The notes: generated by a model from the sequence alone, not told the origin. A DNA stretch of 22,027 bases from JBNJEL01 sp051745835 (GCA_051745835.1 JBNJEL010000027.1:1-22027); one strand, 5' to 3'; positions 1 to 8,823 are shown, counted from the first letter of the stretch. Numbers and translations: made by a program.

Positions 1-78
1 AACAAAGAAACAAAAATGTCAAGAACAAATTTTAATTTTTTGTAACAAGCTGTCGCATTTTCAGAAGCGACATTAAAT

Positions 79-107
79 ATACTAACACAGAACAAATAAC
101 TTGTCAA
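79..107 (-). promoter_or_regulatory. sigma-A promoter P1 reading left out of the window
   Basis: Minus-strand -35 TTGACA (102-107) and -10 TAGTAT (79-84) are separated by 17 bases. The predicted start near 72 coincides with a TGTCGC/GCGACA hairpin at 51-72. The gene it serves lies left of position 1 and cannot be identified. Confidence 0.6.
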
Positions 108-227
108 GAAAAAATGGCAATTAATTTTAGTCGCTCCATCGATTAATCAACTACCAACTCAACTCAGTAATTATAGAGTATAAAGTTGTGGGCAAAAAAT
201 CGATATCTCTATTAAGCGACGTTTATT

Positions 228-256
228 ATATTAACATCTGATTCTACATCTGTCAA
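228..256 (-). promoter_or_regulatory. sigma-A promoter P2 reading left, upstream of P1
   Basis: Minus-strand -35 TTGACA (251-256), 17-base spacer, and -10 TAATAT (228-233). Its transcript would start near 221 and run through the paired GTCGCT/ATCGAT elements (215-220 with 130-135; 199-204 with 138-143). The pheT terminator lies just upstream, so this is a fresh transcription start. Confidence 0.55.
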
Positions 257-300
257 GGAAAAAGAACAAAAAATTAAATTTAGCACTACATCTAAATAAA

Positions 301-339
301 TTAGGAGATACTATAACTATTAAGTATAGCATCTCCTAA
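301..339 (-). terminator. terminator after pheT
   Basis: A near-perfect inverted repeat (TTAGGAGAT ... ATCTCCTAA) with an inner CTATA/TATAG stem lies 12 bases beyond the pheT stop. On the minus strand it is followed by a T-rich stretch. It closes the pheS-pheT transcript. Confidence 0.8.
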
Positions 340-351
340 ACTATCATCTAA

Positions 352-2748
352 CTACTTCCTAATCTCTGCTCCTACTTCATAATTCAAAACTGATTTTATC
401 TCTTCTTGTACTTGATTAATCTCTTCATCAGTTAAAGTCCTATCTTGAGCACGATAGACTAAAGAATAGGCTAAACTCTTAGTTCCTTCTTCTAATTGTT
501 CACCTTGATATAAGTCAAACAACTCAAGCTTTTCTAATAATTCTCCGCCAACCTCTTCAATTATCTCTTCTATTTTACGTGCAGAAACATCTTGGTCTAC
601 TACTAAAGCAATATCTCTAGTAGAAGCAGGATACTTAGGCAATTCCTCAAAACTCAACTGATCACTAACTTGATTTAATAGTAATGAAAAGTCTAATTCA
701 AACAGTACAGTTCTATCTAATAGATCATACTCTTCAATTACATCCGGATGCAGTTCACCTAAGATACCTAATTTCGCTCCCGCTACCCTAATTTCTGCTG
801 TTCTACCAGGATGAAATGTTGGACATTCAGCAGCTACAAAATCATAATCACTAATATTAAGTTCTGCAAAATATCTTTCTAGCTTACCCTTAGCTCTAAA
901 GAAGTTGCCAGCATCTAAATTCCATTCTTCTGTACTAGCTTCTCTCATAATTGCCCCAGCAAGTAATTTCTTCTCTTCAGGAAGTCTATTATCTGTAGCA
1001 AAGAACCCTTTACTTAGTTCAAAGATCTCTACATCTTCTATACTTTGATTAAGATTATGGTTCAGTACATCTAAAATACTCGGAATTAATGTAGTACGCA
1101 TAATTTCATGTTCGCTACTTAATGGATTATTTAACTTCACAGTAGATCTTAAATCGCTATCCTGTGGTAAGTTAATTCGATCAAAAGCTGTCTCACTAAT
1201 GAAGCTAAAGTTCTGCACTTCTGTCAAACCTAATCCAGTTAAAATATCTAGTGTCTTAGACTCAATCTGCTGACTAGCAGTCTTCTTCCCTTGTAAAATT
1301 GAACCAGTAGGTAAAGAAGCTTCAACTTGATTATAGCCAAAGAGCCTTGCCACCTCTTCAAGTATATCAGCCTCACGACTAATATCTCCTCTAAAGGTAG
1401 GTACCGTAATTGCTAACTGCTCCCCCTGCTTCTGTACATCAAACTCTAAAGTAGTTAAAAGATTAGCCATCTCTTGAGCAGTTAGCTCAATTCCTAATAA
1501 GTTATTAACTCTAGCTACACTTACTTCTAACTCAATCGGCTCTACAGGCTCAGGATAATTATCAATTACTCCTTCGGCTAATTCTCCACCAGCTAATTCT
1601 AAGATCAACTCTACCGCTCTCTTGCTTGCCTTCTCTGTACCATTAATATCTACTCCGCGTTCAAAACGATGAGAAGATTCACTATGCACCGCTAACTTCT
1701 TAGCTGTCTGTCTAATACTAACTGGATCAAAGTAAGCAGCTTCTAATAATACATCGGTAGTTTCGGTAGTTACTTCACTATTAGCACCACCCATTACTCC
1801 TGCTACACAGACTGGTTTTTGAGCATCAGCAATGACTAACATATCTTCATCTAATTCTCGCTGCTCATCATCAAGAGTAGTAATTTCTTCATCTACTTTG
1901 GCCCTACGTACTACCAATCTATTCTCCTCTAATTGATTATAATCAAAGGCATGTAGTGGTTGGCCATACTCCATTAATACATAATTAGTAATGTCTACTA
2001 TATTATTAATTGGTCTAATTCCTGCTGCCTCCAAACGCTGACGAAGCCATAGCGGTGACTCTTTAACTTCTACATCTTTAATTACCCGCGCTGTATAACG
2101 AGGACATAACTCTTCATCTTCAACCTGTACCGATGTTAAGTTAGTAATTGATTGACCACTAGCTTCCAAATCAGGCTGTGGCAGTTTAAGTTGATTACCT
2201 GTAATAGCTGCTACTTCGCGGGCTACTCCAATCATACTTAAACAGTCAGCATAATTAGGTGTTAAGTCTAGTTCTAAAATATAATCATCTAAACCTAACT
2301 CTTTAATTAACTGCTGACCTACTTCTAAATCATCATCTAAGATCATTAGACCATCCGCTTGTTCTTCCTGTAAATCCAACTCATCAGCTGAACATAACAT
2401 TCCCCGCGACTTAACTCCTCTTAATTCAACCTCTTCAATCTCCATGCCGCCGGGTAAAACTGAACCAACTGGCGCTACCGGTGCTTTATCACCTACAGCC
2501 ATATTATCTGCTCCACAGACGATCTGCTCTACCTTTGAACCAAGATCAACTTTACAGACCGATAATTTATCAGCATTTTGATGATCCTCTAATTCCAAAA
2601 TTTTTCCTACTATTATATCCTCTAAATTAGCACCTTGATCTTTAATTCCTTCTACCTCTAAACCAGCCATTGTTAATTGCTTAGCTAATTGTTGCGGCGT
2701 ATAGTCAAAGTCTATATAATCTTGCAACCAATGATATGATACCTTCAT
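352..2748 (-). CDS. pheT: phenylalanine--tRNA ligase beta subunit
   Basis: Beta subunit of the cytoplasmic alpha2beta2 enzyme that charges tRNA-Phe. The 798 residues are normal for the bacterial form. Seen in order: a short N-terminal segment, an EMAP/tRNA-binding OB fold (about 40-150), the B3/B4 editing region (about 210-385), the B5 domain (about 400-475), the catalytic-like core, and a C-terminal FDX-ACB anticodon-recognition domain (about 704-798, with the KYPASTRDIALVV signature). The ATG is preceded by AAAGGAGG with a good spacer. It lies 27 bases behind pheS, so the two form one operon under the Phe T-box, and a terminator follows its stop. The protein is rich in Asp and Glu, which fits a salt-adapted cytoplasm. 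Confidence 0.97.
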   Translation of the reverse strand: MKVSYHWLQDYIDFDYTPQQLAKQLTMAGLEVEGIKDQGANLEDIIVGKILELEDHQNADKLSVCKVDLGSKVEQIVCGADNMAVGDKAPVAPVGSVLPGGMEIEEVELRGVKSRGMLCSADELDLQEEQADGLMILDDDLEVGQQLIKELGLDDYILELDLTPNYADCLSMIGVAREVAAITGNQLKLPQPDLEASGQSITNLTSVQVEDEELCPRYTARVIKDVEVKESPLWLRQRLEAAGIRPINNIVDITNYVLMEYGQPLHAFDYNQLEENRLVVRRAKVDEEITTLDDEQRELDEDMLVIADAQKPVCVAGVMGGANSEVTTETTDVLLEAAYFDPVSIRQTAKKLAVHSESSHRFERGVDINGTEKASKRAVELILELAGGELAEGVIDNYPEPVEPIELEVSVARVNNLLGIELTAQEMANLLTTLEFDVQKQGEQLAITVPTFRGDISREADILEEVARLFGYNQVEASLPTGSILQGKKTASQQIESKTLDILTGLGLTEVQNFSFISETAFDRINLPQDSDLRSTVKLNNPLSSEHEIMRTTLIPSILDVLNHNLNQSIEDVEIFELSKGFFATDNRLPEEKKLLAGAIMREASTEEWNLDAGNFFRAKGKLERYFAELNISDYDFVAAECPTFHPGRTAEIRVAGAKLGILGELHPDVIEEYDLLDRTVLFELDFSLLLNQVSDQLSFEELPKYPASTRDIALVVDQDVSARKIEEIIEEVGGELLEKLELFDLYQGEQLEEGTKSLAYSLVYRAQDRTLTDEEINQVQEEIKSVLNYEVGAEIRK

Positions 2749-2775
2749 TATTGTCTAGCCTCCTTTAATTAATCT

Positions 2776-3801
2776 CTAAAACTGATTTAAAAATCGCAGA
2801 TCATTCTCATAGAAACGCCGAATATCAGTAATGCCGTACTTCAACATGGCAATTCTTTCAATCCCCATTCCAAAAGCAAAACCGCTTACTTGTTGAGGAT
2901 CTAATCCAGACATCTCTAATACTCTCGGATGAACCATGCCCGAACCTAATATCTCTAACCATCCTGTATCCGAACAAGTACTACATCCCTCGCCGCCGCA
3001 GATAGCACATGAAACATCTACCTCGGCGCTAGGCTCAGTAAAAGGAAAGTAACTAGGCCGAAATCTAACTTCTCGCTCTTCACCAAATAACTCTTTAACT
3101 ACTTTAATTAAGACACCTTTAAGATTACTAAAAGAAATATTATCACCAATCATTAAGCCTTCTACCTGGTGAAAGACAGGCGAGTGATTAGCATCAACTT
3201 CATCTACACGATAAACTCTACCTGGAGCAATAATTCTAATTGGCACATCACTATTCTCCATCGTTCTAATCTGTACTGGAGAAGTATGTGTTCTTAACAG
3301 AATATCCTCTGAAAAATAAAATGAATCCTGCATATCACGCGCTGGATGTGATTTAGGAATATTTAAAGCTTCAAAATTATAGTAATCCTCTTCTATCTCG
3401 GGACCTTCTACTACACCAAAGCCTAAACCTAAGAAGATCTCAGTAATCTCATCAATAATCTGTGTAAGTGGATGCTTACTCCCTAGTTCAAAATCACTCC
3501 CCGGTAAAGTTACATCAATCTCCTCTTGTTGTAATCGTGCTTGTTTAGCTGCCTCTTTTAGTTCACTCTGCTTAGCAGCAATCTCTTCTTCTAACTTTGC
3601 CTTAAGCTGATTTCCTAATTTACCAGCCACCGGTCTCTGCTCAGGAGGTAAGTTCCCAATATTCTGTAGTATCTCTGTTAACTCTCCTTTTTTACCTAAA
3701 TACTTAATCCTAACTGACTCTAATTGTTCTAAGTCTTGAGCTGCTTTAATATCTGCTATAGCTAAATCTTCAAGTTCTTCTAATTTCTCTTTCATAACCA
3801 A
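2776..3801 (-). CDS. pheS: phenylalanine--tRNA ligase alpha subunit
   Basis: Catalytic alpha subunit of phenylalanyl-tRNA synthetase (class II). After an N-terminal coiled-coil arm (about 1-95) the catalytic core shows HPARDMQDSFY, motif 2 (RPSYFPFTEPSAEVDV), the cysteine cluster CAICGGEGCSTC typical of many bacterial PheS, GMVHP, and motif 3 (GFAFGMGIERIAM). Two starts are possible. TTG at 3799-3801 sits 8 bases after GGAGG, the better spacing. ATG at 3793-3795 sits 14 bases after it but gives an N-terminus (MKEKLEELE) closer to known PheS. I keep the longer form; the difference is two residues. The gene is first in the operon, about 45 bases after the T-box terminator. Confidence 0.97.
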   Translation of the reverse strand: MVMKEKLEELEDLAIADIKAAQDLEQLESVRIKYLGKKGELTEILQNIGNLPPEQRPVAGKLGNQLKAKLEEEIAAKQSELKEAAKQARLQQEEIDVTLPGSDFELGSKHPLTQIIDEITEIFLGLGFGVVEGPEIEEDYYNFEALNIPKSHPARDMQDSFYFSEDILLRTHTSPVQIRTMENSDVPIRIIAPGRVYRVDEVDANHSPVFHQVEGLMIGDNISFSNLKGVLIKVVKELFGEEREVRFRPSYFPFTEPSAEVDVSCAICGGEGCSTCSDTGWLEILGSGMVHPRVLEMSGLDPQQVSGFAFGMGIERIAMLKYGITDIRRFYENDLRFLNQF

Positions 3802-3834
3802 TATTTAATCCTCCTTAATACTATATTTAATATA

Positions 3835-4080
3835 TTAAAATAATAAACGACTCTCTCATCCGGCAGGGACGAGAGAGTCGTGGTACCACCCTGTTTAACT
3901 CTCAATTTCCGATAACGAGGAAACCGATCTAATCTACTACCAATTCAATCAGATAGCTCCAGAGAGAAACTTCACCCATAGTTACTGCGAGAGTACTCTT
4001 AAGCAATGGTACTCCTTCCCTGTCCAGTCTTGACTATAGACTACTTAATCTCCTTCTTAGCCGTTAAAGTGCGTGATTAT
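3835..4080 (-). promoter_or_regulatory. T-box leader for pheST, specifier UUC (Phe)
   Basis: The T-box sequence AGGGUGGUACCACG lies at 3879-3892 on the minus strand. It overlaps a strong terminator stem (3848-3857 with 3871-3880) followed by a U-rich tract. Upstream are a GAAGGAGUA (AGUA-type) motif near 4010 and the CUGGAGC motif after Stem I. The codon UUC (3966-3968) lies five bases before GGAG, the same spacing as in the Thr T-box of this window, so it reads as the Phe specifier. Uncharged tRNA-Phe should favour the antiterminator and allow pheST transcription. Confidence 0.92.
3848..3880 (-). terminator. T-box-controlled terminator of the pheST leader
   Basis: A 10-bp perfect stem, CGACTCTCTC/GAGAGAGTCG, with a 13-base loop; on the minus strand it is followed by UUUAUUAUUUU. 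Its 5' arm overlaps the T-box antiterminator element. Confidence 0.88.
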
Positions 4081-4216
4081 AATTAATTCCTAAAAATGCC
4101 TTATATGCTAAATACGCCTGAATAGATCCAGTTTGTTCAAAAAGATTCCAGAACAAAGCTGCGGTCAACATTAGAGACCACATCCTTCTTGAGATTTGCA
4201 TCTCATTTTGAAATAA

Positions 4217-4245
4217 ATTATATCACAACTGTTAAACCTTTACAA
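4217..4245 (-). promoter_or_regulatory. candidate promoter of the pheST T-box transcript
   Basis: -35 TTGTAA (4240-4245), 17-base spacer, and -10 TATAAT (4217-4222) start just 15 bases after the trmH stop. A second isolated TATAAT at 4076-4081 lacks a good -35 but would start RNA exactly at the T-box. The start may therefore be near 4210 or near 4069. Confidence 0.6.
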
Positions 4246-4259
4246 GGGCAGACAGGAGA

Positions 4260-5069
4260 TTATAAGCTTTTAATCTGGCGCTGTCTAACCACTTCATACA
4301 TGATAACTCCAGACGCGATTGCGGCATTTAAAGAATCTATTCCTTCAGCAAGAGGAACTTTAATCTTCTGGTCTGCTAAAGATAGTGTCTCAGCCTGAGG
4401 TCCATTCCCTTCATTACCGACTACTACTGCTGTTGGACGACTATAATCTAACTCATAATAGTAATCATCAGCTTCAATATCTCCTACCACTAACTGTACA
4501 TCCTGCGACTGCAAAACCTCTGCTAATTGATTAGGACTTTCTAACTTAAAGACTGGTAATCTAAATAAAGACCCCATAGTAGCCCGCACGGTCTTTAAGT
4601 TATATAAATCGACAGTACCCTTAAGTAAGAAAACCCCATCTACTCCTGCTCCATCTGCCGTACGTAAGATAGTTCCTAAATTACCAGGATCCTGAATCTG
4701 GTCTACTACTAAAAAGAAGTCATTATCAGCTGCTAAAAATTCGTCTGCATTAAATTGGGGATAATCGACAACGGCAATTATTCCTTGGGGATTAGTCGTA
4801 TCTGCCACTTGATCTAATAAAGAATCAGTTAATTCGAAGACTGTAGTCTCTGCTTGTAACTGTTCTAACAGTTTTTGATTAGCCTGATTATATAAGAATT
4901 GATCTGAATAGAAGACCTGCTTAATATCAACTCCAGCTTGTAGAGCATCACTAATAATTCTACTACCTTCTAATACAAACTGTTCTTCTTCGCGGCGATA
5001 CTTCTTCCGATATAGTGAACGTAAGTACTTAACTTTAGAATTTTGAAGACTTGAAATCGTCTCTGCCAT
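4260..5069 (-). CDS. TrmH/SpoU-family RNA 2'-O-methyltransferase
   Basis: Predicted SAM-dependent SPOUT methyltransferase that modifies ribose 2'-OH in rRNA or tRNA (YsgA/RlmB-like). The 269 residues comprise an N-terminal substrate-binding domain (about 1-100) and the SpoU catalytic domain. The three SpoU motifs are visible: DPGNLGTILRTADGAG (about 127-142), VVVGNEGNGPQ (about 215), and PLAEGIDSLNAAIASGV (about 239-255). These form the trefoil-knot SAM site. ATG follows GGAGG with 6 bases between. It precedes pheST, as ysgA does in Bacillus. No terminator separates it from trkH upstream (39-base gap), so it may ride on the riboswitch-controlled Trk transcript. The exact target nucleotide cannot be told from sequence. 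Confidence 0.9.
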   Translation of the reverse strand: MAETISSLQNSKVKYLRSLYRKKYRREEEQFVLEGSRIISDALQAGVDIKQVFYSDQFLYNQANQKLLEQLQAETTVFELTDSLLDQVADTTNPQGIIAVVDYPQFNADEFLAADNDFFLVVDQIQDPGNLGTILRTADGAGVDGVFLLKGTVDLYNLKTVRATMGSLFRLPVFKLESPNQLAEVLQSQDVQLVVGDIEADDYYYELDYSRPTAVVVGNEGNGPQAETLSLADQKIKVPLAEGIDSLNAAIASGVIMYEVVRQRQIKSL

Positions 5070-5108
5070 GCTTAACCTCCCTACTATCTAACTACCACAA
5101 TCAGTTAT

Positions 5109-6539
5109 CTAATCATAAAACCGAGTAGTTATCTTTAAAAATGAAATGATAATTGCAATAAACTCCAACCTACCTAACCACATAGTAATTATCTGTAAAA
5201 TTTTTAGAGCAGTCGGCATATGCGAACCTGTTATTCCTACTGATAAGCCAATTGTTGATAAAGTACTAGCATACTCAAACATTGAATCAACAACAGGATA
5301 ACCATAAGCTGTAAATATAAATGAACCTATTAAAAAAGTTACTAAGTATAAGATTACATAACTAAAAATTTGTCTAACAAAATTAGGAGATAGCTTCTTT
5401 CTTGATCCTCGTAAATAGATATGATTAGAAATTACTTGATCCTTTGCAGATAATTCTTGTTTTATTCCCCAAATCATTGTCTTCCATAAAATAACGATTC
5501 GTTCCTGTTTTAATCCACCGGCAGTTGCTCCCATACCTCCACCGATAATCATCAGCATAGTTAAGATTAATAAAGCTGCCGGATGCCAATCCGTTAGACT
5601 AACTGTCCCTAATCCAGCAGTAGACAGAGCCGAAATAATCTGAAAAACTATATCCTCAAATTTAACAATAAACTCTGTCCAAATTTTAGTTAATAAGATT
5701 ACTAAACTAATAGCAAGGGGAATTAAGATTAATAATAGATTCAACTCTCCATCTTTAATAACTTTAAACCTTCTTTTTACTACAAAGTTATAATGAATAA
5801 CAAAGCTGATAGTCCCTAACAACATTAAAATTATAGTAACTAAATTAACCAAATTACTATTCCAGTAACCAATACTAGCTCCTCTAGTAGAAAATCCTCC
5901 TGTTGACAGAGCAGTCATGGCGTGATTAAGAGCATCAAATAGATTCATACCCGCTAACAAATACATTATAACCCCTAGTAAAGTATATCCAAAGTAAATC
6001 TTAATAATTAATCTAGTAGTCTCAACTAATTTGGGGACGAGCTTATCCGTTCTTCCTTCTGCCTGATATAGATCAAAATCATCCGCACCAATTAATGAAG
6101 AAATCACCAACACCACAAAGCCTAACCCACCAATATACTGCATAAAACTACGCCATAACAAAAGAATTTTAGGGGTTTGAGACTCATCAATCATAGTTAA
6201 ACCTGTAGTTGACCAACCACTCATTGATTCAAATAAGCCATCAATTAATGATAATTCACCACTTAATGTAAAAGGGAGCGCTCCTAAAAAGACCATAATT
6301 ATCCAAACTACTGTAACTACTACTGAAGCTTCTTTAAAATTAATATCATGCTTTGTTTCTAGCCGACTTGACTTGATTATAATATATCCTAAGAACACTC
6401 CTATAAAAGCAATAGCAATAAAGTAAACTACATACTCTATCTCACTAGGATAAAATAATATACTCAATAGTGGTGCTAACATATAAAAACTGATAACCAA
6501 CAATAATCTACCAATATAATAACTTAGTTGTGGGTTCAT
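5109..6539 (-). CDS. trkH: TrkH-family potassium uptake channel subunit (second copy)
   Basis: Integral membrane K+ translocating subunit of a Trk/Ktr system, 476 residues, with four membrane-pore-membrane repeats. The four selectivity-filter loops are visible near 107-114 (SGWSTTGL), 210-220 (ALSTGGFSTRG), 304-314 (ALSTAGLGTVS) and 424-435 (STLSTIGLSVGI). Each keeps the central Gly expected of a K+ filter. The intramembrane gating loop is GGGMGATAGG (about 333-342). It is a clear paralogue of the trkH immediately upstream and is in the same operon. An in-frame TAG directly precedes the ATG. No good ribosome binding site sits at normal distance: AGGAG is 16 bases away, and a strong AAAGGAGGG further upstream serves a possible seven-codon mini-ORF (6551-6571), so translation may depend on reinitiation. 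Confidence 0.93.
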   Translation of the reverse strand: MNPQLSYYIGRLLLVISFYMLAPLLSILFYPSEIEYVVYFIAIAFIGVFLGYIIIKSSRLETKHDINFKEASVVVTVVWIIMVFLGALPFTLSGELSLIDGLFESMSGWSTTGLTMIDESQTPKILLLWRSFMQYIGGLGFVVLVISSLIGADDFDLYQAEGRTDKLVPKLVETTRLIIKIYFGYTLLGVIMYLLAGMNLFDALNHAMTALSTGGFSTRGASIGYWNSNLVNLVTIILMLLGTISFVIHYNFVVKRRFKVIKDGELNLLLILIPLAISLVILLTKIWTEFIVKFEDIVFQIISALSTAGLGTVSLTDWHPAALLILTMLMIIGGGMGATAGGLKQERIVILWKTMIWGIKQELSAKDQVISNHIYLRGSRKKLSPNFVRQIFSYVILYLVTFLIGSFIFTAYGYPVVDSMFEYASTLSTIGLSVGITGSHMPTALKILQIITMWLGRLEFIAIIISFLKITTRFYD

Positions 6540-6631
6540 CTAATTTCTATCTACACTCCTATTAAAACCAAATATTAATCCCTCCTTTATAATTTACCCA
6601 CTAACTAATATTTAATTCAAAAATTAAATCT

Positions 6632-8143
6632 TTAAGTTGTTTTCATGCTATTGATATCTTTAAATAATCGTGAAACTGCAATTATGATTGCCATAAACTC
6701 TAATCTACCTAGCCACATACCAATAATTTGCACTACCTTAGCACTTGTAGGCATATCGGGTCCTGTGATACCTACAGATAATCCTACTGTTCCCAAAGCA
6801 GTAGCAAACTCAAATAAGGACTCTACTAGTGAGTAACCATTAAATAAAAAGACTAAACTTCCCAACATAAACGTTATTAAATACATAGCCACAAATCCTA
6901 CAACTTGCTGTAAATGTTCATTATCAATAATTCTAATTCTATTTTGCCGCGAAACACTCCGCCGTAATATAGCATTATCAGGATATAAAGCTTCTTTAAT
7001 CTGCCAATATGCATTCTTAATTAATAACGCAATTCGATATAATTTAATACCACCAGCAGTAGAACTTGCTCCACCACCAACTAACATCAATAGAACAAGT
7101 AAGAATACTGCAAGTTCCCCCCAACCAACTCCACTGGCTAACCAATCAGAGTATGATACCGTAGAAAATCCTGTCGTAGATAAAGCTGAAATCACTTCAA
7201 AAGTTGCTACCCTCACTCCACGTCCCACTTTATCATATAAATTAGTAAGCAATATATAGGACAAAGTAGGAATGAAGAATACAAATAAAGCAATCATAAA
7301 TTTGAATTCTATGTCATTTAAAAAGCCTTTAATCTTTCCTTTAATTAGTACATAGTGAGTAACAAAGTTTGTAGTACCTAAGATCATTAATATATAAGTA
7401 ACCGCTTCTACTGCAAAGCTATCCCAATAACCTATACTGGCTCCGCGAGTAGAGAAACCTCCGGTTGATAAAGCAGCAATCGAATGATTAATTGAATCAA
7501 ATAAGTTCATGCCGGCTACCCAGTATAAAAGTGTACCCACAAACAGATAACCACCATAAATTTTTAGTATCACACGACTAGTCTCCATTACATTAGGAAC
7601 TAATCTACCTTCTCTACCTTCGGCTTCATATAAACCTGCACCTTCAGGACCAATAATAGCCGATAACATAATAACGATTAAACCAGCTCCACCTACTCCC
7701 TGCATAATACTACGCCACAACAGATAAATTGTAGGGGTAGCTTCTTCGGTTGCCATCGATAAACCGGTTGTTGTCCAACCGCTCATAGCTTCAAAGACAG
7801 AATCAAGAATAGTAAAGTTATGATCTAAAGTAGCCGCACCTAAAATAAAAGGTAAAGCTCCAAACACAACAGCTATAATCCAAGTTAAAGCTACAATTAC
7901 TGCTCCTTCCCGCAGCGAAATTTCAACTACCTCATGTTTTTTAAATATTTTTTTCAAAAATAAACCTAGACCAATAGCCAACAGTCCAGGAATGATAAAA
8001 TATCTGATTTTATCCAGATCTGTCATATCAAATAGTAACGAAAATAAAGGTAAGAATAAGATAATACCTATTCCTATCGTTAAACTTCCTACATAATTTA
8101 AAATAGTATCATACTTTTTATGTAACATTTCAGAATAATTCAT
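6632..8143 (-). CDS. trkH: TrkH-family potassium uptake channel subunit (first copy)
   Basis: Membrane channel subunit of a Trk K+ uptake system, 503 residues. Filter loops are at about 121-129 (SGWTTTGLS), 224-234 (ALSTGGFSTRG), 320-330 (ALSTTGFSTVS) and 447-459 (ATALGTVGLSVGI). All have the Gly that marks K+ rather than Na+ selectivity. The gating loop GGGASSTAGG is near 356-365. It begins 14 bases after the second trkA stop, with GGGAG ahead of the ATG, and is followed at about 90 bases by a second trkH. The gene is in the c-di-AMP riboswitch operon. It should work with the NAD/ATP-binding TrkA ring encoded just upstream. Whether the two TrkH proteins form homo- or heterodimers is unknown. 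Confidence 0.94.
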   Translation of the reverse strand: MNYSEMLHKKYDTILNYVGSLTIGIGIILFLPLFSLLFDMTDLDKIRYFIIPGLLAIGLGLFLKKIFKKHEVVEISLREGAVIVALTWIIAVVFGALPFILGAATLDHNFTILDSVFEAMSGWTTTGLSMATEEATPTIYLLWRSIMQGVGGAGLIVIMLSAIIGPEGAGLYEAEGREGRLVPNVMETSRVILKIYGGYLFVGTLLYWVAGMNLFDSINHSIAALSTGGFSTRGASIGYWDSFAVEAVTYILMILGTTNFVTHYVLIKGKIKGFLNDIEFKFMIALFVFFIPTLSYILLTNLYDKVGRGVRVATFEVISALSTTGFSTVSYSDWLASGVGWGELAVFLLVLLMLVGGGASSTAGGIKLYRIALLIKNAYWQIKEALYPDNAILRRSVSRQNRIRIIDNEHLQQVVGFVAMYLITFMLGSLVFLFNGYSLVESLFEFATALGTVGLSVGITGPDMPTSAKVVQIIGMWLGRLEFMAIIIAVSRLFKDINSMKTT

Positions 8144-8157
8144 TGCTCTTTCACTCC

Positions 8158-8823
8158 CTATTCATTACTAATTAATGCTTTCTCTAACTCAACCTGCTTA
8201 TCCATTGATGTAACTGCGATTATTGAATCTCCAGCTTTTAAAACAGTATTTCCTCTAGGATATACAACTTCACCCTGCCGTAGAATAGATACCAAGACTG
8301 AATTTTGTGGTAAACAAGGAGAGACATCTTTAACCATCTGATTAACTGTAACCGATTCTTTAGGAATTTCAACCTCTACAATTGCCATATCTCCGCGCTT
8401 AAAAGTTAATAAAGTAACTAATTCTTCGGTAGCTACCTCTTTTCCGATTAATTGTGAAATTACTGAAGTACTACTAACAGCTACATCTGCTCCTAACTGC
8501 TGAATAACTCTTTCGTTTTTAGGATTATTTACTCGTGCGATAGTTCGCACACCATCAAAATTATTATTCACAATCTGACAGGCTACTAAGTTATCTTGAT
8601 CGCGACCAGTAGCTGCTACTACTACCGCTGCTTTACTAGCTCCAGCTGATTCTAAAATCGATAGATCAGAACCATCACCATGAATTACCATAACTCCTAA
8701 CTTATTTGATATCTCTTCGCAAAGTGTTCTATCTTTTTCAACTAATACTACTTCATGTTCTATCATTAACGTCTTAGTTAAATAATAACCTACTTTTCCA
8801 CCGCCGATAATTACTATATTCAT
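8158..8823 (-). CDS. trkA: TrkA-type RCK regulatory subunit, half-size (second)
   Basis: Cytoplasmic regulatory subunit of Trk K+ uptake. The 221 residues hold one RCK_N (KTN) Rossmann domain (about 1-120) with the GGGKVG nucleotide loop (7-12) and an acidic residue at the end of strand 2 (E29), followed by one RCK_C domain (about 135-220). Classical TrkA (about 458 residues in E. coli) is two such units fused; here the units are separate genes. Its ATG shares one base with the TAA of the preceding trkA (TAATG at 8821-8825), which implies translational coupling and equal dosage. This pair probably co-assembles into one gating ring under the two TrkH channels encoded next. Confidence 0.93.
   Translation of the reverse strand: MNIVIIGGGKVGYYLTKTLMIEHEVVLVEKDRTLCEEISNKLGVMVIHGDGSDLSILESAGASKAAVVVAATGRDQDNLVACQIVNNNFDGVRTIARVNNPKNERVIQQLGADVAVSSTSVISQLIGKEVATEELVTLLTFKRGDMAIVEVEIPKESVTVNQMVKDVSPCLPQNSVLVSILRQGEVVYPRGNTVLKAGDSIIAVTSMDKQVELEKALISNE

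Noticed and set aside
4189..4398. Plus-strand open frame of 69 codons
   Set aside because: It overlaps the trmH end, lacks a ribosome binding site and covers the minus-strand pheST promoter; it is a chance frame opposite a real gene.
6645..6836. Plus-strand open frame opposite trkH
   Set aside because: It is the reverse complement of a membrane gene, has no binding site and has no recognisable protein features. The same applies to plus-strand frames at 9214-9405, 10641-10832, 11082-11312, 12698-12907 and 17307-17510.
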